From Paragyromitra xinjiangensis (lineage: Eukaryota > Ascomycota > Pezizomycetes > Pezizales > Discinaceae): a stretch of 64,000 nt of DNA. Position numbers and translations under genes: made by a program. A model generated the notes under the pieces. It ran no database searches and was not told the DNA's origin. It worked only from the letters and a program-made list of their open reading frames with translations. Location: the NCBI GenBank assembly GCA_038503065.1, contig JBCAMK010000015.1, positions 1,488,001 to 1,552,000 of the forward strand. The letters run 5' to 3'. This document shows positions 56,282-64,000 of the stretch, one piece after another (the stretch's first letter is position 1; every line of letters begins with the position of its first letter).

Positions 56282-58959
56282 TGTGATGGCGAGTGATTGG
56301 TTATGATGTCACGCTAGCAGCAGCTAGACGGCAACAGGTTATGTTGTCCACCACACCATCTTCCTCCATCCATCAACACATCCACAATTCATCATTTATT
56401 CAGTGGCCCATCATCTACTTCATCATTGTTCATTCACGGAAACCTACTATAAGCTCGAGCCGATTCCGTCTGCTGGCTTGGACATGAAAATTTGTTCAGA
56501 CCACTCGGTGAATAGCTCCTTAACCCAAGCCGTCATTGAACTTGTATCAGAGAATCAATATCTCGATTCATCAACACCAAACTTCTCCTATCGAATTGAA
56601 GGCTTGATTGACTTTGACTAGAAAGTCTCGTTTGACAACCATTCGATGTCGACCCCGAAACCTCGCTTAGATTTGTTTTCCATTAACCCATCGCAGCGGT
56701 CTGGTCTCAAAAACATGTACAGGTCTCGCGAGTAACAGATTACTCTCAGACATTTTATATCTGGGGCATGGTTAGACTGAGTGTTGACAAATGAGGTTTA
56801 CGGTATTTTATTCTCTTGCTAACAGCGTTCCTACTAATTATCCTGTCTCACGGCTATCTCTGAATTTCGATCGCAGTTCCAAATGTTGGGTTTGGCTGTA
56901 GCCGCTATGGTCTGACGGAAGCTGCGTTCGATACCTTCCATTAAAGTCTCCTACGAGGATAAATACCTATCATTGCCTTGAACTAGCAATAGCGAACGAG
57001 GCCAATATCGGGATATCATGATAGGAAACATAGCGTAACTAAATTGTTACTATGGAATAGACGAGTTGACCGTTCTTCCTAGGAGGCTTATTTTGGATCC
57101 TGCCACCCACATCTGGGGTAGGAAATGGAATATTTCTTGGTAGGCTTTGATCCCTGGAACATTAAATTTTCAGTTGCAACTGCGATTTGATCTTTGGGGT
57201 ATTTCCACTGGCTCATAGAGAAACTCCTCTCGATGAAGGACTAGTTCATTTCGGATCAACTTAGGTGAGGAGCGGCCCTCTACATTATCAGGAATACAGA
57301 ATAATATCGCGTCAGCTAATAGGCTTTGCAGGGACTTTATTGGAAACTCGCACTGAATAATTCTTTCAATCTTTCTGCCCTCCCATCTGGGCCAAGCCAC
57401 CAATCATGCTCAGGCTTCCTAGTATCCTTATCTCAGTGCAGAAAACACGGAACGTTCTAGGATCCGTTCGCGGCCTATATATTTGAGCCTGTACCGGAAT
57501 CAAGGAGTCAACTTTTTCCCACTCTCCGCTTTCTGAATCCCATACTTTACGACGGAGCTATATGAGCAGCCGAGTGATGCTATGTAATGTGGCTTGCAGA
57601 TCTGTGTTCCTATAGGGTAGATATTCTTATAGGAAAGTACTACCGTACTACCTCGGGGTAGGAAGCTAGCCTAGATTAGACACTTCTAAATTGATCTTCC
57701 AAAAGGCTTGGGAAAGTACCAAAAGTGGCTGCTAAGCATCAGAGATCGCTGCCCAGTCAACAATTTACTTTCTTGAGAGAGGGTAATTTTAATTAAAGTA
57801 TTTCAGTCTAGCCTAGTCCAGGCCAGCCTCCTATTTCCGAGATAATACGGTAGCTCACATAAAGTAATATGAACCAAATCCGAAAGTACCCTTCTACGGC
57901 AATTATGCTGTAACGCATTAGCTGGTGGTGTGTGGCTGCGCACTGTACTACTAGTACATTGAATTAAACTTCAAGTCTCCTCTCCAATAGCTTTAACTTA
58001 TTCCTATACAACGCACGACAAAAGGGTAGAGAAATATGGGGCTTGGGGCTTGGGGCTACTATTAGTTCTTAGAGTTCGCGACGAAAATTCTAACATTAGG
58101 ATTAGGCTACAAGACCCCATTCCCTGCCCCCGATTCCTCGATCTTATAAACCACCGTGAAAAAGGTTGGTCAGTGTTACGAACGGAAGTCTGTGAATGTT
58201 GTAAGACCGCCACTTCTTAATTCGGTGGGGTCGGTAATTTAGCGCAATCATGTTTGCTGTGTCCAACCTACCAAAAAGTGGCTTGGGGGGTCCCACGTCG
58301 CACATAAACTCTATGTTACACTAGGGCTGAACGACTCGGCTTTGCCGTTTTCTGTGAGTTGGTTTTCTGCAGGGTATCTCCCGAAGAAAAAAACACCCCA
58401 TAAGAATGTATAGAGCCAGAAGGGTAATGTGATAGTTAGGGAGAGCTCAAAGCTTTTCTAAGGAATACCTATGGTACTGGGAATAGGGAAATCCGGACAA
58501 CGACCATGTTACACACGTTATTGGCAGCTATGCGGAGGACAGGGTAGAAGCTTCTACTATGAACCCGAAGATCCTGCGATTTCTGCCCGGGTTATGTTTA
58601 AAATCAGAGAAATCGCTGCAGCCATTCATGACAATTGGCGAGCGAAGATAGTCATTATGAATGGTAAACCCACACCTGAAAAAGAAAAGATGAAGCACCT
58701 CTAGGCGTCTCCATGTCATCTTCACCCTATAGAGTCTTTGGCAAATTTCCCCGCCTTTGTGCAAGTGCAGTAGCTTTCTTGGCGGAAATTGAGCCAGCTA
58801 GAGTGCGAGTTAAGTTGGAGGCTTACTGCACCAAAGTCTTCTATATATTCTTCATAACTTGCCATTGAAAAAGTCAGCCCTCTCTCCTACGTTCAATTCT
58901 CAAAAGCCAAGCAGAGGCACCTGTTCAATCGCAACATCACTATAGCCCTATCCAGTTCA
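56282..58959. other. 2.7-kb gene-poor stretch upstream of the first CFEM gene
   Basis: Several short frames occur: 56403-56621 (+), 57170-57403 (-) and 58471-58704 (+). They have somewhat protein-like composition but join to nothing I recognise, so they may be gene relics. Around 57600-57650 a TATTCTTATAGGAAAGTACT sequence resembles half of the pogo-like element's terminus. Confidence 0.35.
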
Positions 58960-59552
58960 ATGTCCATGAGGACTACGAGCGTATCTTTCTCTTCCATCGA
59001 TGATTACTATAACATGCTTCCCACTTGTGGGCGACAATGCGCGGAAGACTTCTGGGGTACGCTTGTCAACTCTTCACAGTGTGGTGGCGACAAAACAAAC
59101 TTCGAATGTTTCTGCAACTTTGATACGATCCTCACATCAAATCAGTACAACGATTTGACTGTTACGCAGGCGGGATGTTTCGAGGGCAATTGCTCGCAGA
59201 CGGTGGTTGACCAAGCAACAATTGCGATGGGCGATCTAGCAGCCTTTTGCACTAATGTTCTCCATCCAAGTGGGTAGCCGGGTTCAACTTTTCTACAACC
59301 CCCAAAATACTCTAACTAAACGGTTTGTTACCTTTAGGTACCTCGAGCACGAGAGTGCCTCAGTCTACGAGCACTAGATCCACCAGAACAAACCCAACGA
59401 CTACGGTGGGATCTACGCCGACATCCGCATCGGGGGCGGCATCGGCATCGACATCGAAAGGAGCATTAAAAGCATCGTTCCTTTCGCCATCGAAACAACT
59501 GTTTGGATTCGGAATTTTGTTTCTTTCAGTGGCAGTGTTTGTTCATGCTTAA
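58960..59552 (+). CDS. CFEM-domain protein, paralogue 1
   Basis: CFEM is a fungal eight-cysteine domain of cell-surface and secreted proteins, some of which bind heme. Two exons (58960-59269, 59338-59552; intron 68 bp with a CTAAC branch-like sequence) give 174 residues. Residues ~22-99 hold eight cysteines in the order CX3C, C, CXC, CX4C, C. A Ser/Thr-rich linker (~104-150) follows, then a hydrophobic C-terminus (QLFGFGILFLSVAVFVHA) that fits a GPI-addition signal or tail anchor. The N-terminus (MSMRTTSVSFSSIDDYYNML) is not a recognisable signal peptide, which is odd for a CFEM protein. The next CFEM gene shares length, intron position and architecture. Confidence 0.82.
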
Positions 59553-60065
59553 GTAGACATATTTACATTTGAATGCTGCGTAAATCGGGCGCTCTTAAGA
59601 GCGGGCTTAGGTTTACTATTTTCGTCATATATGTAGTAGCTCTCTATTAAGTAGGATATATTTTACCAGCCAAGTCTTTACTATCGTTTGACATCAAGGA
59701 TAGTTTTCGGGACCTCAAAATTTCTAAACCACATAGAAACGATAGCATAGGCTCGTTCCTATCCCCTTCTGCTTGAGGCTGCTGCGCACCGTAGGGCGAT
59801 AAAAGTAGCCCATAACTCTACAAAGGCCACAAAATGGGGGATTCTTTCGATAGGTTCGTTATTTGGTGCACGCGAGTCGAGTGATATACTATGACTTTAA
59901 ACGAAAGCTATAAGCCGACAGCGCAGGAAACATCAATGGTTTGGATTGGTGACTGTATATAGCGATTTCGGTAATATTTGAAACAAAGTTGGGAGATCGC
60001 AGAATTGGAAGTCGAATTCGTTCGTCTCAGGAGCAGGAATGTTTCCGAGTCGGTCGGATAGTAAT
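59553..60065. other. Between CFEM paralogue 1 and repeat copy B
   Basis: Half a kilobase without a recognised gene. A TTR/AAY trinucleotide run marks the right end, next to repeat copy B. Confidence 0.3.
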
Positions 60066-60178
60066 AATAACAACAATAATAATAATGCATCATACCCGCA
60101 ACGAGCCCTAGGGCTATGGTGGCGCACTACAGGCATCAGGCCCCCATTGAGGCATTGGAACTAGGGAAAAACCTCCAA
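60066..60178 (-). repeat. Dispersed repeat, copy B (inverted relative to copy A)
   Basis: The reverse complement closely matches the repeat at 56175-56281, including GCCCTAGGGCTCGT and the (TTA)n end. Together with copy A it brackets about 3.8 kb that includes CFEM paralogue 1. Confidence 0.8.
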
Positions 60179-62501
60179 AAACCTAGCCCGACCTGGTAGG
60201 TTGGGTATATCGGAAGTGGGAGACATGGGATTGTCGGTCGGATAGGGTCGAGGGAAGCTTTTTTGTCTTTAGGGAGTTGAAACAGTTTCTTCTCACTCAC
60301 GTATGGGTTTCGTGCTGTGGGGTTCCCAGAGGTCTAAGTAACGATCTTGATAATGAAGGCAAGGGGATAAACCCTAACCCTGGCCTGCGAGTACAAGATT
60401 CGATTATACTCGTATCTAGAGTATCCATCTTTACCAAGCCTCTCATGTAGGACCCAAGGTAAGCAATGTAAGGGGCTCAGGCTATCACCTGGCGTTGGAA
60501 TATTTCCCTTACAGGAAGCAAAGGCGAGGCTGATAGTATGCCAATTTCCTTCCTAGGGTTAACTCACTATGATTTAAGTATAACCTCTTCGACGGGGATC
60601 CTGGGTGAGCAACCCAAGTTTGTTCTTACTTTGTACTCGATTATTTCTATACCTAAGTCCCCCACCTCTCAAGTGTCGCGTTTGAGATCGTCCCATACCT
60701 AGCCCAGCTCATTCTGTGGTATGTGCTCGCGGCAGGCATACAGAGCCCAAAAATGCATGTACAAGTTAACCAACCAAGTCGCAGATATGCTCACTCAAGA
60801 CGAATCAAAACCACCACCAGCGAGGCCGTTATCGGGCTCTTATTGCCTGTCGCAATCAGCAGCCCACAGTAGGTGGAGATCTGCGTCAATCACAGATTGA
60901 TTCAGTACTCCAAAACCTAAAAATTGACCCAACTTGCATAATGCAGCTATTTATTCGGGCTGCAGCCCTTTCGCTGCTCAGCCTCCTTCTACTGAGTGTC
61001 TAGGTTTAGCTTGGAATGTACTGTTGGGTCACCGCGGAACAACTAATCGATTCAATGATTCAATGCTCGTGTTGTCAACTTGAAAATGGATCACGTGGTG
61101 ACAAATCGTTAATTAAATGCGTCATGCGAATGAGCTTAAGTTCGGCGACGTAAGTATCTCGGGCGAGACTCGCTTTTCTGCCCTACTAGAAACGTACTCA
61201 ATTGGGCTTTACTATAACCGAAATTAGCACTGGGAAACCTATCAGAACCTCTTTGCTTGGACGTCTCACTTTCCGAATCCTAATACAATTCTGCAGCTGT
61301 AAAATACTCGTATCTCCAAAAGCAGGCTTCACGCAGTTAAAGACATCTAGTCCTACAACTAGTACGTACCTCTATTGAGAATACGGGGCTAGGATTCGCG
61401 TCCTCAGGAACCAGTAAAAATAAGATAGAAGGAGGAGCTTAATATGATTTGTCATGTTCCCAACGTACCCCTAAACGCTTAGTGAGACGGACGCAAGCTG
61501 CAAGGCTACCGAGGCTGAGTGACTTCGCCATGGCATTCACCGGTTATAGGTGCATTACCGAGCTCGTCGGCATGCGTAACAATCATTGGTACCCTTTCTC
61601 GTACCCAAATAATCATGCTAAGCATCGCAAGCTGGACCAATTCAAGAGTAAACTCATCCATCCCATAATTTAAGAGTGACACAAAGTTCAACGGGAAATA
61701 CCGGTATAGCATGTACACCTGTCTGCGATTCTATGGATGCATCGAAATTTGAATAGCGGGAATCGTATTGCACCTGGTTGTTTTGAATCGACTGGGGGAA
61801 AAAATCGGGTGATATTGTACTTTTACCCCCAAATCACCTTCAGTGAATTCGGTTAATTCTTTCCGGAAGCAGACAAAAATGTGGTGTCATGAAGGGACAA
61901 AAAAGAAAATATAAGTTCTTTCCAATAGTTAGAGGCTTAACCTGCATACTGTTAATCCACGTACCCCGCCTTAGAGTGCCTTTTCTCCTTCTAGAAGTGC
62001 TAAAGAAGTATTTCGGGAACGTCGATTATTACTAGTTCGAGTCCGTGGTTGGGTTAAGCTTTTCATCCCAAGCCTGCTGATGACAAAACCACTCGTTGCC
62101 AACCAGTAAAGATTAGCTATAATTCGCATATTCTGCTATCCCAAAATTAGTAACAAAAATCATAGCATCGGACACCTTTCCACCCCCACATGCAGGTACG
62201 AGTAACCCTATGAGCTCAGCCTCCAAAAAATAAACACATCTTCAGATTTGAATCTTTACGAATCTATCCGCTATCATCCTATCCCCGAAGGCCGAGTGAT
62301 CTATCCTCGTCATCTCGCACCCTTGTTCCTTTTTTGACTCGAAGAAAACGATCTTGACACTATCAATGGAATCAACTTCACCTATATATCCACCACAACC
62401 TACCCCCTATACCCAGACTTTCTTCACCATCCGTTCCTCATCACACTCACGCTCTCCCAATAGCAAAATCACTGACAGTCGTCAATAAAATCACCATCAC
62501 C
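60179..62501. other. 2.3-kb gene-poor stretch between the CFEM genes
   Basis: No supported gene. A telomere-like AACCCTAACCC word occurs at about 60372. The last ~200 bp before the second CFEM gene is C/A-rich and holds a short upstream ATG frame (62366), which lies in the likely 5' leader. Confidence 0.35.
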
Positions 62502-63161
62502 ATGTCTTCCCACCTTGCCCTTCGAGCTACGAACTACTCCGCAATCCAAGATAACATCAACTCCGCTCCTAGCTGCGCTGAAAGCTGTCTGGACGCCTTC
62601 TGGGAGCGCATAATCGATGTATGTGACAGTGATCATGACTGGCCATGTCTTTGTAGTTTTGGACCAGCGGGGGAATGGACTGCAGCCCAGCAACAGGATT
62701 GGGTCCAGGTCGCCGATAGCTGCATTGCAGCAGATTGCCCCAGTGAGAATATACAAGGCGTTCAGAATTCGAGATCAGACCTTTCTGCATTCTGTAGTAG
62801 TGTTGTGAATGGTAAGTGGATTGCTACTGCGTGGAAATATGAGTATCATTGGCTAACAATTCGCCCAGCTCCTACTTCTAGCATCACTGCTACAAGATCG
62901 ATGTCAACATCCACGGTTTCCAATTCTACTACCACAAGTACCACCTCGATGAGTTCAACAACCTCGGTTTCAAACTCTACTACTACTACAAGTACGACCT
63001 CAACAGGAGGTTCTGCGGTGAGAGCTACTGCCTCCGCGACCAAGATCAAAAACCCTTTTGATACGGAGCCGTCATCAAAAGCACCAACTTTTGCGCCATC
63101 GAAGTCATGGCTTATCTTAGGGACACTATGGCTCTCTTTAGCAGTATTTACTCAGGTTTAG
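62502..63161 (+). CDS. CFEM-domain protein, paralogue 2
   Basis: Two exons (62502-62811, 62869-63161; intron 57 bp) encode 200 residues. Residues ~25-100 carry the eight CFEM cysteines (CX3C, C, CXC, CX4C, C). A Thr/Ser-rich linker with STTTSTTS-type repeats follows, then a hydrophobic end (SWLILGTLWLSLAVFTQV) suited to GPI addition. As in paralogue 1, the N-terminus (MSSHLALRATNYSAIQDN) lacks a clear signal peptide. Exon 1 is 310 bp in both genes and the intron sits in phase 1 directly after the CFEM domain, so the pair is a duplication. They have diverged strongly outside the cysteines. Confidence 0.84.
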   Translation: MSSHLALRATNYSAIQDNINSAPSCAESCLDAFWERIIDVCDSDHDWPCLCSFGPAGEWTAAQQQDWVQVADSCIAADCPSENIQGVQNSRSDLSAFCSSVVNGKWIATAWKYEYHWLTIRPAPTSSITATRSMSTSTVSNSTTTSTTSMSSTTSVSNSTTTTSTTSTGGSAVRATASATKIKNPFDTEPSSKAPTFAPSKSWLILGTLWLSLAVFTQV

Positions 63162-64000
63162 GAAAATTCTTTGATGTGCGATATTTTATATTTTGTAATT
63201 TTTTTTTCTTTTCTTCTTTGTTATTTTCTTGGGTGAATGGGGTTTGGGTTACTAAACAATCATTTTGTTTTAATTTTTCTTTTGTATAATGATTTATGAA
63301 CATCAATGAAAGCTTCTGTCAGCCTTACCATCTTGTTTCCTACACTGTATCTCTAATATTACCTATGATATCGAAACATTGCTCTACCCAGTTTCTCGCT
63401 AGTAAATTACCATTTTCAAACTGGACCCGCTATGAATTTCAACCAGCGGTAAATCCACCCTAGGAAAAAGTGACAACGAAACAGATCTGCACAAAAAGTT
63501 TTCAGAGCTTAGTCCGGGGTAACCCAACCTCACCTCAAGATGTGGTGAGCTGGCGTCATACCACCTACCCGGACGGTAATAGAAGATTCGGCACCGAGCA
63601 GCGGAGTGGCACAGCACATCACGACATGATTCAAAACGCCTCAACCTTATCATGACTGTCTGTGTGATCGTCGGCTTATGAGAGCTAATCCGGTGGTCCG
63701 GATCTTCCGAGAAGTGCAGAATTATATGGAGGTATATAACCCGGCTTCTTTGTACCCAGTTCTATTTTTTGGGGTTTCAAATCTTAACACTATCTTCTCT
63801 TGGGGTAACACTACTTGCACTACCTACGGTACCTTATTAGGAAACTATCTCGCATAGAGACAACGAGGCCACTTTCGTCGTCGCCCGTATTCCTCTTGCA
63901 GGCTATCGTAAATAGTCACTACTAACATTTAAAGGTCCAGGTTCCATCACTTCTCTCTCCCCTCCAAAGCAGGCTATTTTTGAATATTCACTCCCGCTCC
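63162..64000. other. Right-edge flank after CFEM paralogue 2
   Basis: T-rich likely 3' UTR of the second CFEM gene, then DNA with overlapping short frames on both strands and no recognised gene before the window ends. Confidence 0.35.

Noticed and set aside
1..64000. CRISPR arrays, operons, riboswitches, rRNA genes, LTR retrotransposons
   Set aside because: None is visible: no regularly spaced direct repeats, no rRNA sequence, no long terminal repeats or reverse-transcriptase frames. The gene structure is eukaryotic.

Overview
This window is nuclear DNA of a filamentous ascomycete. The genes are eukaryotic and mostly carry 1 to 7 short introns of about 50 to 185 bp, with GT-AG ends. The protein set is fungal: CFEM proteins, a Zn(II)2Cys6 factor, an FSH1-type hydrolase, MET16, and an EGF/transmembrane protein. 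Gene density is low, with long gene-free stretches holding decayed DNA transposons. That, together with an apparently intact UFL1, suggests an early-branching, repeat-rich lineage such as Pezizomycetes, but this placement is an inference. All exon boundaries below were worked out by hand from reading frame, splice sites and family conservation. In every multi-exon model the exon lengths sum to a multiple of three.

Layout. 1-1.5 kb: nothing recognised. 1.6-11 kb: a gene-dense block with phosphoserine phosphatase (-), a UFL1-like UFM1 ligase (+), PAPS reductase (+) and an Arb2-domain protein (+). 11-14.4 kb: empty. 14.4-18.5 kb: a VIT-domain protein without a vWA domain, an intron-containing tRNA-Phe, and a gluconokinase interrupted by an in-frame amber codon. 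20.2-23.6 kb: FSH1 hydrolase and mitochondrial uS14, divergent across 92 bp, then a short-chain dehydrogenase. 23.7-31 kb: a gene desert with a TA-flanked pogo-like element, a hAT-like element with a perfect 8-bp target duplication, and a tRNA-Leu. 31.1-37.6 kb: a Vma22-DUF952 fusion, an orphan secreted or anchored protein, and a large EGF/transmembrane protein. 41.4-52.7 kb: a PARG-type glycohydrolase, an Smr protein, a Zn2Cys6 factor, two orphans and Gemin2. 53.7-63.2 kb: an F-box protein and two CFEM paralogues about 3.5 kb apart, one of them between two inverted copies of a ~105-bp repeat.

Working relationships. The genes are mostly unrelated housekeeping functions: serine synthesis, sulfate assimilation, mitochondrial translation, V-ATPase assembly and snRNP assembly. 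No biosynthetic cluster or operon-like logic is visible. The most notable points are the UFL1 homologue (UFMylation is thought to be lost from most Dikarya), the Vma22-DUF952 fusion, the VIT protein that lacks vWA, the interrupted gluconokinase, the CFEM pair without recognisable signal peptides, and genes whose sense strand switches from C-rich to G-rich part-way along.
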